A stretch of 64,000 nt of DNA, taken from positions 806,001 to 870,000 of the forward strand of contig NW_027490164.1 of the NCBI RefSeq assembly GCF_050948175.1, written 5' to 3'. The notes beneath the pieces were generated by a model, which saw nothing but the letters and a program-made list of their open reading frames with translations, was not told the origin of the DNA and ran no database searches. This document shows, piece after piece, positions 13,661-23,640 of the stretch; positions within the stretch are counted from its first letter, which is position 1, and each line of letters opens with the position of its first letter. Origin of the DNA: Xylocopa sonorina (lineage: Eukaryota; Arthropoda; Insecta; Hymenoptera; Apidae). A program made the translations under genes and the position numbers.

Positions 13661-15573
13661 CAGATGTCTACGTATCGTAGCAATAGCGTTCTAATGCTAC
13701 TTAAATCTCGATATCGCATCTCATTTATATGTTTCGTGATAAGATATAATATTCATTGCGAAGTGTCATGTATACCTCGTGTTCACTTCAAAAGAATGTA
13801 AATGCGACTATTCCTTCCTAGAGCATAGCGTTTGCAGCTGCCTACGTATCGTAGCAATAGAGTTCTAATGCTTCTTAGATCGCGATATCGCATCTCATTT
13901 CTATGTTTCGTTATAAGTTATAATATTCATTCCGAAGTGTCATGTAAACCTCAAATTCACTTCAAAAGAATGTAAATGCGACTATTGCTTGCTAGGTAAT
14001 AGCGTTTGCAGATGTCTACGCGTCGAGGCAATAGAGTTCTAATGCTTCTTAGATCGCGATATCGCATCTCATTTCTATGTTTCATTATAAGATATAATAT
14101 TCATTGCGAAGTGTCATGTATACCTCGTATTCACATCAAAAGAATGTAAATCCGACTATTCCTTGCTAGGGCATAGCGTTTGCAGATGCCTACGTATCGT
14201 AGCAATAGTGTTCTAATGCTACTTAAATCGCGAAATCGCATCTCATTTCTATGTTTCTTGATAAGATACAATATTCATTGCGAATGGTCATGTATACCTT
14301 GTGTTCACTTCAAAAGAATGTAAATGCGACTATTGCTTGCTAGGAAATAGCGTCTGCAGATGTCTACGCATCGAGGCAATAGAGTTCTAATGCTTCTTAA
14401 AAGGCGATATCGCATCTCATTTTTATGTTTCATTATAGGATATAATATTCATTGCGAAGTGTCATGTATACCTCGTATTCACATCAAAAGAATGTAAATG
14501 TCACACATCCTTGCTAGGCAATGCGTTTCCATGTGTCTAGGTATCGAAGCAATGGAGTTCTAAAGCTTCTTAAAACGCGATATCGCATCACATTTCTATG
14601 TTTCATGACAAGATATAATATTCATTGCGAAATTTTAGGTATGCCTCGTCTGCACTTCAAAGGTATGTAAATGCCACACATTCTTGCTAGGAAATGCGTT
14701 TCTATATGCCTACGTATCGAAGCAATAGAGTTCTGGTGCTTCTTAAATCGCGATACCGCATCTCATTTCTATGTTTCATGATAATATATAATAGTCATTG
14801 CGAAGTGTTATGTATACCTCGTCTACACCACAAATAAATGTAAATGCGACACTTCCTTGCTAGGAAATAGCGTCGACAGATGTCTACGTATCGAAGCAAG
14901 GGAGTTCTAATCCTTCTTAAAACGCGACATGGCATCTCATTTCTATGTTTCAAGAGAATTTATAATATTCATTGCGAAGTGTTATGTATGCCTCGTCTAC
15001 ATTTCAAAAGAATGTAAATGCCACACTTTCTTGCTGGGAATTAGGGTCCTGCAGATGTCTACGTATCGAAGCAATAGAGTTCTAATGCTTCTTAAATCGC
15101 GATATCGCATCTCTCTTCTATGTTTCATGATAAGATATAACATTCATTGCGAAGTGCCATGTATACATCGTATTCACTTCAAAAGATTGTAAGTGCGACA
15201 CTTCCATGCTAGGAAATAGCGTCGGCAGATGTCTACGCGTCGAGGCAATAGAGTTCTAATGCTTCTTAGATCGCGATATCGCATCTCATTTCTATGTTTC
15301 ATTATAAGATATAATATTAATTGCGAAATGTCATGTATACCTCGTATTCACATCAAAAGAATGTAAATCCGACTATTCCTTGCTAGGGCATAGCGTTTGC
15401 AGATGCCTACGTATCGTAGCAATAGAGTTCAAATGCTACCTAAGTCGCGATATCGCATCTCATTTCTATGTTTCGTGATAAGATATAATATTCATTGCGA
15501 ATGGTCATGTATACCTTGTATTCACTTCAAAAGAATGTAAATGCGACTATTGCTTGCTAGGAAATAGCGTTTG
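13661..15573 (+). repeat. 11-monomer tandem duplication, left copy
   Basis: From CAGATGTCTACG at 13,661, the sequence matches the stretch starting at 15,574 with an offset of 1,913 bp (11 x 174 - 1). Shared rare variants include GCAGCTGCCTACG, TCATTCCGAAGTG and ATGTAAACCTCAAATTC. After about 14,488 the offset becomes 2,087, because the right copy has one more monomer. Homology ends at about 15,110, and the last 460 bp are other monomers. Confidence 0.82.
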
Positions 15574-17197
15574 CAGATGTCTACGTATCGTAGCAATAGC
15601 GTTCTAATGCTACTTAAATCTCGATATCGCATCTCATTTATATGTTTCGTGATAAGATATAATATTCATTGCGAAGTGTCATGTATACCTCGTGTTCACT
15701 TCAAAAGAATGTAAATGCGACTATTCCTTCCTAGGGCATAGCGTTTGCAGCTGCCTACGTATCGTAGCAATAGAGTTCTAATGCTTCTTAGATCGCGATA
15801 TCGCATCTCATTTCTATGTTTCGTTATAAGTTATAATATTCATTCCGAAGTGTCATGTAAACCTCAAATTCACTTCAAAAGAATGTAAATGCGACTATTG
15901 CTTGCTAGGTAATAGCGTTTGCAGATGTCTACGCGTCGAGGCAATAGAGTTCTAATGCTTCTTAGATCGCGATATCGCATCTCATTTCTATGTTTCATTA
16001 TAAGATATAATATTCATTGCGAAGTGTCATGTATACCTCGTATTCACATCAAAAGAATGTAAATCCGACTATTCCTTGCTAGGGCATAGCGTTTGCAGAT
16101 GCCTACGTATCGTAGCAATAGTGTTCTAATGCTACTTAAATCGCGAAATCGCATCTCATTTCTATGTTTCTTGATAAGATACAATATTCATTGCGAATGG
16201 TCATGTATACCTTGTGTTCACTTCAAAAGAATGTAAATGCGACTATTGCTTGCTAGGAAATAGCGTCTGCAGATGTCTACGCATCGAGGCAATAGAGTTC
16301 TAATGCTTCTTAAAAGGCGATATCGCATCTCATTTTTATGTTTCATTATAGGATATAATATTCATTGCGAAGTGTCATGTATACCTCGTATTCACATCAA
16401 AAGAATGTAAATGCCACACTTCCTTGCTAGGAAATAGCGTTTGCAGTTGTTTACGTATCGGAGCAGTATTGTTCTAATGCTTCTTAAAACACGATATCGC
16501 ATCTCATTTCTATGTTGCATGATAAGATGTAATATTCATTGCGAAGTGTTATGTATACCTCGTCCACACTTCAATAGAATGTAAATGTCACACATCCTTG
16601 CTAGGCAATGCGTTTCCATGTGTCTAGGTATCGAAGCAATGGAGTTCTAAAGCTTCTTAAAACGCGATATCGCATCACATTTCTATGTTTCATGACAAGA
16701 TATAATATTCATTGCGAAATTTTAGGTATGCCTCGTCTGCACTTCAAAGGTATGTAAATGCCACACATTCTTGCTAGGAAATGCGTTTCGATATGCCTAC
16801 GTATCGAAGCAATAGGGTTCTGGTGCTTCTTAAATCGCGATACCGCATCTCATTTCTATGTTTCATGATAATATATAATAGTCATTGCGAAGTGTTATGT
16901 ATACCTCGTCTACACCACAAATAAATGTAAATGCGACACTTCCTTGCTAGGAAATAGCGTCGACAGATGTCTACGTATCGAAGCAAGGGAGTTCTAATCC
17001 TTCTTAAAACGCGACATGGCATCTCATTTCTATGTTTCAAGAGAATTTATAATATTCATTGCGAAGTGTTATGTATGCCTCGTCTACACTTCAAAAGAAT
17101 GTAAATGCCACACTTTCTTGCTGGGAATTAGGGTCCTGCAGATGTCTACGTATCGAAGCAATAGAGTTCTAATGCTTCTTAAATCGCGATATCGCAT
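15574..17197 (+). repeat. 11-monomer tandem duplication, right copy with one extra monomer
   Basis: This is homologous to the block starting at 13,661. Relative to it, one additional monomer is present at about 16,411-16,584 (with GCAGTTGTTTACGTATCG and AGCAGTATTG). This accounts for the step in offset from 1,913 to 2,087 bp. Later shared variants include GTCACACATCCTTGC, TTTTAGGTATGCC and GCGACATGGCATC. Confidence 0.82.
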
Positions 17198-17279
17198 CTC
17201 ATTTCTATGTTTCATGATAAGATATAATATTCATTGCGAATTGTTATGTATACCTCGTCTACACTCCAAAAGGATGTAA

Positions 17280-17990
17280 ATGCCACACTTCCTTGCTCGG
17301 AAATAGCGTTTCCATTTGTTTACTTATCGGAGCAATAGAGTTCTATTGCTTCATTCAACACGATGTCGCAAGTCATTTCAATGATTCATGGTAATTTGCA
17401 ATGTTCTATGCAATATGTTACATTTGTCTGCATCTAGACCTTAGAAGGATGTGAATCCTATACTTACTTGCAACAGAATATCGTTTCCAGATCTCTTTGT
17501 GTCCAAGCAAGACATTTCTAATACTTCAATCAGCGCGATGTCGCATCTCATTTCAACGTTTCAATGCAAAGTATCTGTAATCATATATCCATAACATTAT
17601 GCTTAACTGTTAGAGGTCTTCAATAGAATGTGAACTATATAATTCCATGCAACGGCATGGCGCTCCGTAGTGTCTGTCTGTTAAAGCAATCGAGCTAGAA
17701 TTCTCCATGCAATGCGCTGGCGCATCCCATTTCATCGTTTCAAAGTAAGAATGCTGTAATCTCTTATGCATAGCTCTATGCTTATCTGCTTTAAAACTTC
17801 ATAAGAATGTAAATTCTACAGCTCCATGCAACAGGATTGCCCTTCGTAGTGTCTACATGTCGAGACAATCGAGTACTAATGCATCATACAATGTCATTAC
17901 TCATCTCATTTCACCGTTTCGAATTAAGTAAGCTGTAATCTTCTATGAAAAGCATTATAATTATCTGCTTCTACTCTACAAAAGAATGTG
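17280..17990 (+). repeat. Highly decayed forward monomers at array edge
   Basis: The 174-bp rhythm is still recognisable (for example CTAATACTTCAATCAGCGCGATGTCGCATCTCATTT at 17,519-17,554, and similar blocks in the next two monomers), but identity to the consensus is low. Satellite identity is lost at about 17,990. These edge monomers share changes with decayed minus-orientation monomers at 23,390-23,480, for example AGCAGATAAGCATA on the opposite strand. Confidence 0.75.
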
Positions 17991-18012
17991 AATTCTATAG
18001 ATACAAGCAACA

Positions 18013-18047
18013 GGAGGGCAGGCCCTCCACCATCCTACAGCCTGCCC
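18013..18047. other. Two mutually exclusive perfect hairpins
   Basis: GGAGGGC (18,013-18,019) pairs with GCCCTCC (18,022-18,028) across a 2-nt loop. Alternatively, GGGCAGGC (18,016-18,023) pairs with GCCTGCCC (18,040-18,047). The two stems share bases, so only one can form. The element sits immediately where satellite identity ends. Its function is unknown; it may be part of an old mobile element end. Confidence 0.6.
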
Positions 18048-18442
18048 TGATGCGGGCAAAGGATTCCCAGGGCCAATCAAACCGCGACCAACATCTATCT
18101 TATACTCTAACCGATTCATCGTTATGCGTTTTCCATTAAGCTTGCCGGGGTCAGTGATATTGAATCGCTCAATCTAAATTATTATTTTCTCTTTAAGTTT
18201 CTCGATTTTTTTAGTTTCTCTCACGATATCGTCTATTTCGTTGTACCTTTCCCTTATAGTATGGTACATAATCTGTTGTTTGATATTTCTAGGATTTCCT
18301 CTTAATAAATGCAATGCTTCCACATATTTTCTTTCTCTTTCTCTTTAGTTACATTGTTGTTATTTTATTTTTCTCCCCCTCACATTCCCTCTCTACACCA
18401 TCTCGGAACAGGCGTTATACGATTAGTGTAGGAAGACGCCCC

Positions 18443-18462
18443 GGTCTCGTTACACCGAGATC
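18443..18462. other. Short stem-loop
   Basis: GGTCTCG (18,443-18,449), loop TTACAC, CGAGATC (18,456-18,462): a 7-bp stem with one G-U wobble in an otherwise AT-rich stretch. No RNA gene family is recognised around it. Confidence 0.3.
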
Positions 18463-18960
18463 GAGTGTTCTCTCTTGCATACGTTGATTTATATATGTTA
18501 TATATTGGAGAATATTTCCTCTTGTCCTTTGTATATTTCGAATGAAATTACATTGACAGAAGTACGAGCTAGTTCTGCACGCCTATTTGAAACAACATTA
18601 AATCACCTTGTTAAACAATAATATATTAAATGTGACTTGGACTTTTAAATTTGAATTTATAAACATCTACCAGGTAAATATGTTTTTCTTACTATTCATA
18701 TCGTTATACATTCAGTGATCTATTGTGTGCTGTGATTTGATATATTAACTGCTTGATTATATTTTGCAATGAACTTTGCGTACCAAACATTGATTTTACT
18801 CCTGATGGGAGTGGATAGTTCTTCGTTTTATATTCTTATATCGCATTGATTATAAAAGTATATGATATCCTTTTTATGCAGTCATGTATAATTATGTACA
18901 TACAAATTCGCGATTAAGTAGCTATGTGTTCAAATACAATTCCGAATAATGCACTAAAAA

Positions 18961-19975
18961 GCATCCCAGGTAACAAACGGCAAGATGGTAGCGACACCAT
19001 GCCGGCACTATATTGCCACTTCCGAGGAGTGTCAACTGATTCGTAGTCATCTGTGACCGGATTCGTTGACTAAAATGCCAGAACGTGTTACCAGCACGTT
19101 CTTGACAAGCGAATCGCGCAGAACCAGCACCATGGTGACACGCGTATCATCGCTCCATTCATGAATCTCCTCAGCAATGACGCAGGATCACATTTGGCAA
19201 TGGGGAACCTGTGCTTTCATACAAATTAGAACCGTTAGATGTCAGTAGATGTTCAGCATATGAGTATTGAGACATTTTGATGGTCGTTTTCCTATATTTA
19301 TAGTTATTGAGCGAGTCGTATATATTTCTTTCAATCCATCATAGACTAAAAATATTATTTATAAAAAAAATATTACTTATAAAATAAAAATTCATGCTGT
19401 TGCGTCCCTAACTTCGCCTTGTGTAATTTTTGAAATAACATGCTGCCATCGTATTTAATGTAACCCTCAATTGCATGAATTTGCAAAAATAAATTGAAGA
19501 AAATATGTATAAAATAAGTGTGTATATTTTTATGACAAAGTAATTATCGACTTTATGGAAAAAATCGCCCTATCGAGCTAGTTTATAGAAAATAATAAAA
19601 TCGAGTTCTTATATGTTTGTTTTGTGCCGGTGTATCTATTTTGGAATCAAAATAAATAAATTGCACAGTTTAGTCATTTTTCATATTTGCTTATAATTTT
19701 TATGGAAACAGCTTCCCCATTAGTAAATGTCAGCCTACGCCACAACCACGCGTGTAGCTATGGTGAGCTGATAGTGTCATTGTCACGGCCGTGTAGCCCG
19801 TGTGCTATATCTCGGTGCTTTAATAGTGCCGTGATACGAATGCCGCCCCAGTACTAACAGTATGCCATTTCGAAAGCTGAGTAGGAGCACTTTGTTAGCA
19901 CAGTTCTGTCACGGAATTCGTTCCATCCGTTGTCATTGGCGTGCCAATCGCTGGCTGTTTGGGATATTGTAGTGC
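18961..19975. other. AT-rich segment bounded by two GC-richer blocks; possible decayed non-autonomous transposon
   Basis: Two GC-richer blocks (about 18,965-19,200 and 19,725-19,960) flank an AT-rich centre. They share a short inverted match, CGGCACTAT at 19,003-19,011 and ATAGTGCCG at 19,823-19,831. One 9-bp match is weak evidence, and no target-site duplication was found. It could be a decayed non-autonomous transposon or unrelated unique sequence. Confidence 0.2.
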
Positions 19976-20670
19976 ATGAGGCAGACTTGTTCCTTATCAT
20001 CGTCAAGGAGATGGATTTTCACTCCCCCCTTTTTGAATTTTTTAAATTATTGTTTGGAATTTTTGCCGTTTCTGTATCTCTATGACCGCAATGTGGATTC
20101 AACTTATGTACGATCTTTTTGGTCTTCATCTTTTGTTACATGTAATATTATATATGTGATACACGTTTGTTATGTAATGCTCCGATTTGTAAGCCTCAGA
20201 TACTTTCATTCTTTGGTAAAGCAACTTATTCGATTAATATATATTTATTAGACATAGATATAAACAATTAGGAAAATGTTATTAAAACGCTATTAAATAT
20301 GATGTTGGAATTATATATTTAAGGTCTGAAGATGTAGATGCAATTAATGTCCGATATTTTACGTGATCCAATCGACGTATCGAGTGAGGCTATGAAATAT
20401 AAAAATCTTTTACTATTCTTGGACCCCTTTACATGTTAAATGAATGATTAGTTCTGCAAGACAAGAAGCCTGAATTAGTGAGATATCTAGGAACATAAGT
20501 AATTTGTAAGTAACACATCTTTTCTCTTTGAAATATTTGCCTTTGCATAGAATAGAACGTATAGATATAATGGCCTGTTTTGTACCCATTTCGGTCCAAT
20601 TCTATTATAGCCTTTGAGCAGAAGTAATATTGATTATACTTGATTTTTGCAATAGTTCTTTGATTAACAG
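19976..20670. other. AT-rich unique sequence, nothing recognised
   Basis: An open frame of 91 codons at 19,976-20,251 is hydrophobic, aromatic-rich and compositionally like random AT-rich translation, so it is not called a gene. The rest holds no recognisable repeat, RNA gene or motif. The right end is the 3' flank of the minus-strand gene candidate. Confidence 0.5.
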
Positions 20671-20672
20671 AT

Positions 20673-20678
20673 TTTATT
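20673..20678 (-). promoter_or_regulatory. Candidate poly(A) signal AATAAA
   Basis: On the minus strand, AATAAA lies 12 nt downstream of the stop codon of the membrane/coiled-coil gene candidate. AATAAA is frequent by chance in AT-rich DNA, so this is only supporting evidence for the 3' end. Confidence 0.35.
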
Positions 20679-20690
20679 AACCTAGAATCA

Positions 20691-21184
20691 TCATTTGACG
20701 GATGATTCTATCAATCTACTTTGTAGCTCCATCAGTTTCTTTTTCTGCTCGCTACTTTCCATTTTCAGTTCCGTATACTTATCCTTTATCACCATCATAT
20801 ATGTTGCGTAAAATTACAATAACCTTTTATCCTCAAATTTTGCGGATATTTCAATTAAATTTCCTTTGATTAAATAAACGGAAATTAAAAAACAGTGGCA
20901 CGTACCATTTCTTGGAAACGTTGTATCGTAATTTGCATCTGACTGTTTTGAAAGGCACGCACTTTACTTAACGTTTGCAATGATTCGGTTAGCGAAGTAA
21001 AGAAATATTCTACTTTCGAAATTGTTGGCTCTTGTAATTCTAAGGCAAATATATTCATCTGTCGACATCGTGAACATTGTTTTTTGGCAAAATTCCAGAA
21101 AAACAAATATACTATGAGTAAAATAATAAACATCATAATATTAAATTTAACTCTGTTCATCGTTGCCGTATTGGACACATCCAT
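20691..21184 (-). CDS. Hypothetical small single-pass membrane/coiled-coil protein, two exons (possible gene or relic)
   Basis: The proposed model has exon 1 at 21,184-20,906 (93 codons from ATG), a 122-bp intron at 20,905-20,784, and exon 2 at 20,783-20,691 (30 codons plus stop), giving 123 residues. Exon 1 ends CAAGAAATG|GTACGT, a fair 5' splice site. Exon 2 follows ...GATAAAG|GATAAG, an acceptor with a poor pyrimidine tract, and phase 0 is kept on both sides. The product has a hydrophobic segment at about residues 14-32 (IMMFIILLIVYLFF core), a short cysteine pair (CSRC), then a heptad-like region rich in Leu, Gln, Lys and Glu (SLTESLQTLSKV; ELKMESSEQKKKLMELQSRL). An AATAAA lies 12 nt after the TGA. 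I do not recognise the family. The N-terminus abuts a mariner-like terminus, so the gene may be truncated. The composition and the stop/poly(A) arrangement look gene-like, but the model is inference. Confidence 0.35.
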
Positions 21185-21193
21185 AACAATATA

Positions 21194-21405
21194 CAGGGTG
21201 GGGCAGTAATAAGTAGCACCTCAGATATCCACGAAACTATAAGTTTCATAGAAGTTTTTGCTAATATAAAATTGTGTAGTACAAAGAGCCCATCCGTTGA
21301 TGAAAATAGTTTTTTTGGAAGTGGAATTATGTTGGACATATGAAGGTTACCTTCATTTTTTAAAATGAATTGGTATGTCCATTCTTCCGTGTTACGATAG
21401 ATCAT
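21194..21405 (+). mobile_element. Mariner/Tc1-like transposon end fragment
   Basis: The sequence begins TA-CAGGGTGGGGCAG at 21,192. This resembles the TA target site plus the CAGGGTG-type terminus common among mariner-like elements of insects. The following 200 bp (open on the minus strand as 82 codons at 21,157-21,405, ending in ITAPPCILLW) contain no transposase motif that I can identify. No opposite terminus (CACCCTG followed by TA) was seen nearby, so this is a solo end or a deleted copy. It lies 8-10 bp from the start codon of the adjacent gene candidate. Confidence 0.35.
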
Positions 21406-22430
21406 TTTAAAGCAAGTTTAACGATCTGTAACATGAAGGCATTGAAGGTTATAAAAAGTAAAGAAAGGCGATAATACTCACGGTTTTGATAGTAAATGAA
21501 ACATACGTATTGTAAACAGTGGTGGAAGGCGTAATACTTACCGTTTACTTCACTGTGAATAAACACTTTTCGAAGGGCATTTCAATAGTTTGCAGCATAA
21601 GTTAAACATGATAAGATTAGTATTGAAAAATCGGTTCGAATACGTTTGGTTAAGATTTCTTTATGTCGTTCATTTTATAAGTACTGAGCTGCGGATTCCT
21701 GAGGACAGCTCACAAAATTGTTGAACTATGGAAGATTATCATTGTGAATTTGAATCAAAAGGTAATTAAATTCCATTTGATTGTAAACAGATCTCAATGT
21801 TTCATTTTAGATAGTAAGATTAAATACTCTTTACAAAACTACAAGAATGGATACATACCTTTATGTTATTATTATTTCATAAAGAATTATAATTGCAATT
21901 ATATAGTTCATTACGATAAAAAATATTTCTCAGAAAATTCAAAATATTAAATAAAAGAATCAAGTAAAACACTTTTAATAATTACGAATATGAAAAATAC
22001 TTAAACATTCCAATAGAAAGATGTCTAAACAGGAGCTAGAAAAGTCAAACATTCAATTTCAAATCCAGAATTCATCTATAAGAGGTAAAATGTTTCGAAA
22101 GCTTTAATTACAGTCTTTAATGCAAGCAGTTAGGCAGTATTTCAATTTTTAAGAAAATTGATGAAAGTCAACCATTTTGAAGTGGTCAGAATCTTTGTCG
22201 TTTGAGCAATAAGTGAATAACAAATAACTGCATAAATTCCAGGCTTAAAAACTTATGGATTAAATCCTATGCAGACTCGTTTATGAGCGAGTAACTAAAT
22301 AATAATCCACACTAAGTAATCATTTTAAAACTTAAACGATTACATCTCGCGAACTTTCAAAGATATCAGAAGCGTGAAAAGTATGTGGTTTATCAAAAAC
22401 TCTTCTAAAAGAACGGACGAAGCCAATAGA
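21406..22430. other. AT-rich unique sequence; two donor-like sites on minus strand, no gene called
   Basis: The minus strand shows GTGAGTATTATCGCC from 21,481 downward and GTAAGTATTACGCC from 21,541 downward. Both are splice-donor-like and sit within an imperfect direct repeat of about 25 bp, 60 bp apart. They could belong to upstream exons of the minus-strand gene candidate, but no clear coding exon precedes them. A 68-codon plus-strand frame at 21,744-21,950 is Asn/Tyr/Lys-rich and looks random. Nothing else was recognised. Confidence 0.4.
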
Positions 22431-22535
22431 AATCTTTGTTGAAGTAAGCAAGTTCTAAAGTTCTAAGCAACGCGATGGCCCTTATCTACCTATGTTTCAT
22501 AGCAAGTAAGTTCTGAATTTCTATGAAATCCAATG
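22430..22535 (+). repeat. Isolated decayed satellite monomer relic
   Basis: GTTCTAAGCAACGCGATGG, then CTACCTATGTTTCATAGCAAG and TTCTGAATTTCTATG follow the order of the consensus segment GTTCTAATGC / ACGCGATATCGC / TTCTATGTTTCATGATAAG / ATTCATTG, in plus orientation. Identity is low and only about 100 bp align by eye. It lies inside island 1, about 0.9 kb from the minus-orientation array. Confidence 0.45.
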
Positions 22536-22730
22536 GAATTCCTCACTACTAACGATTCAAAGTAAGTTCTCAAATTCTCAGTTCTACTTTTAAAACTATG
22601 TGTGTTCTATATATCTATGTAAAGTGATGGTTCCTATTAGTTGTGACGGAAACCTATATATAGTAAGTCAGGGAAGTTCGAAGGGGTTAATTATCTAAAT
22701 GCTTTAAGGTGTAAAACGTACTTTAATCTA
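22536..22730. other. Short AT-rich stretch, nothing recognised
   Basis: This may contain further unrecognisable satellite remnants (several TTCTA and TCTATG words). No coding or structural signal stands out. Confidence 0.35.
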
Positions 22731-23380
22731 AAGCGATCTATCGTTCCAAGGTATCCGCTCACGTACAACTTTTCTTGGACGCCAGATGCTCAGAAAGTAG
22801 CAAAGGGATAGACTACACGACCCCGGGAATCCTGGGGCGGAACAACCCTTGATACTTCGAAATGCTCCTCCTCTCGACTACGCCTAGCCAAGTACACACA
22901 CTCAGGTCGCGAGATACTGAAGTCACGGCATGTTCATTTACGGTCTCGACGTGGGTTTAACTAACAAGGGCTACGGGAAACTACGCAACACGCCGCGAAT
23001 TACCGGGTATCATAACTCGCTTCACGATATAAGATACAATATACAATATGCGACTCAAGAAATGGGACGCTTTAGCGAATAAGCTCTCACGTTCTCTTCT
23101 TCAGGTTCCTTGAATTCGCTGGTGGTCCTCGGGTCTCCTGGATCCTCCTCGGCGCTCCTTGGTGGAGTGGGCTGTAGGCTTCGGTATTGTTCGGGTCCAT
23201 CGATCAGTGGACTTCGGCGATTTCCTCTTCTCGCCCCCTTGGATGTCCCTGAGGGGATCCTCCTGATCATTTAAATTGCATAGCGCCTCGCGCGCCGGGC
23301 TCCCATGGCACACCTGCAGGGCCGCTGGACTTTTGACTTCTCTTTAGGGGGTTGAGGATGGTTGAGGACCTTCTCACATC
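22731..23380 (-). other. GC-rich block of probable mobile-element origin, unrecognised
   Basis: The composition is clearly richer in GC than the flanks. On the minus strand, two overlapping open frames (71 codons at 23,270-23,055 and 70 codons at 23,313-23,101) are rich in Arg, Pro, Glu and Ser, without a recognisable domain. The frame ending at 23,055 finishes EEENVRAYSLKRPIS. The sharp compositional change suggests an inserted element, such as part of an LTR retroelement untranslated or gag region, or a decayed host exon. I see no terminal repeats, primer-binding site or reverse transcriptase motif, so this is not assigned. Confidence 0.3.
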
Positions 23381-23640
23381 CCAGAGCATTATAAAGCACA
23401 GAAGCAGATAAGCATAATGCGATGCATAGAGCTTTACAACCTTCTAACTTACTTTGAACTGTTTATATGAAATGCGATATTGCGGTGCATGAAGAATGTC
23501 AAATTAAATGCTGGCACCTGGACACCTAGAAACGCTATCGCCGGGCAAGAAAGTGTAGGGTTCACACTCAATTCATGTGCAGAAGCAGATAAACATAACG
23601 CGATGCCATGAATATTACATCTTATCATGAAATATAGAAG
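23381..23640 (-). repeat. Highly decayed reverse-orientation monomers at array edge
   Basis: Fragments such as AGCAGATAAGCATAATGCGATGC and, further right, ATTACATCTTATCATGAAATATAG match the reverse complement of the monomer with many changes. They mirror the decayed forward monomers at 17.6-17.9 kb on the other side of island 1. Confidence 0.65.

Larger units (their letters stand above)
1..17280 (+). repeat. 174-bp satellite array, forward orientation (array 1)
   Basis: Tandem head-to-tail monomers of 174 bp. The landmark ATTCATTG recurs at exact 174-bp steps (CATTG at 111, 285, 459, 633, 807). A consensus monomer contains, in order, the palindrome GCGATATCGC, an AT-rich stretch with GATATAATATTCATT, GTATACCTCGTATTCAC, the dyad TTCCTTGCTAGGAA, the dyad CTACGTATCGTAG and GTTCTAATGCTTCTTAAAA. 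The left 10.3 kb is organised in higher-order repeats and the remainder is made of individually diverged monomers. It is non-coding: short open frames are interrupted by stops in most monomers. A centromeric or pericentromeric role is inference from architecture only. Confidence 0.97.
17990..18960. other. Non-satellite island 1, left part: no gene recognised
   Basis: The first 180 bp are GC-richer and contain two overlapping hairpins. After that the sequence is T-rich and AT-rich. There is a short stem-loop at 18,443-18,462 (GGTCTCG / CGAGATC, one G-U pair). No convincing coding exon, tRNA or transposon terminus was seen. An open frame of 64 codons covering the GC-richer edge has no recognisable domain and is probably chance. 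Confidence 0.5.

Noticed and set aside
12237..17279. Open frames of 79-105 codons in array 1 (for example 12,614-12,931, 14,929-15,192, 17,016-17,279) and similar ones in arrays 2 and 3
   Set aside because: They are translations of the 174-bp satellite in the one frame whose stops happen to be mutated. Their repeated words track the monomer, and they have no domain, start context or conservation of codon positions.
1..17280. CRISPR-like reading of regularly spaced repeats
   Set aside because: The whole 174-bp unit is repeated without unique spacers, and no cas gene is present. The context is eukaryotic satellite.
18961..19960. A complete DNA transposon spanning about 1 kb
   Set aside because: Only a single 9-bp inverted match links the two GC-richer blocks. 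No terminal inverted repeats, target-site duplication or transposase were found, so it is kept only as a low-confidence description.
19976..20251. 91-codon plus-strand open frame in island 1
   Set aside because: Its composition (Phe, Tyr, Leu, Ile, Val) is what AT-rich non-coding DNA gives. It has no domain, splice context or recognisable homologue.
21633..21640. tRNA-like B box (GGTTCGAA)
   Set aside because: There is no matching A box, acceptor stem or cloverleaf around it, so it is a chance 8-mer.
21744..21950. 68-codon plus-strand open frame
   Set aside because: It is an Asn/Lys/Tyr-rich translation of very AT-rich DNA with no supporting signal.
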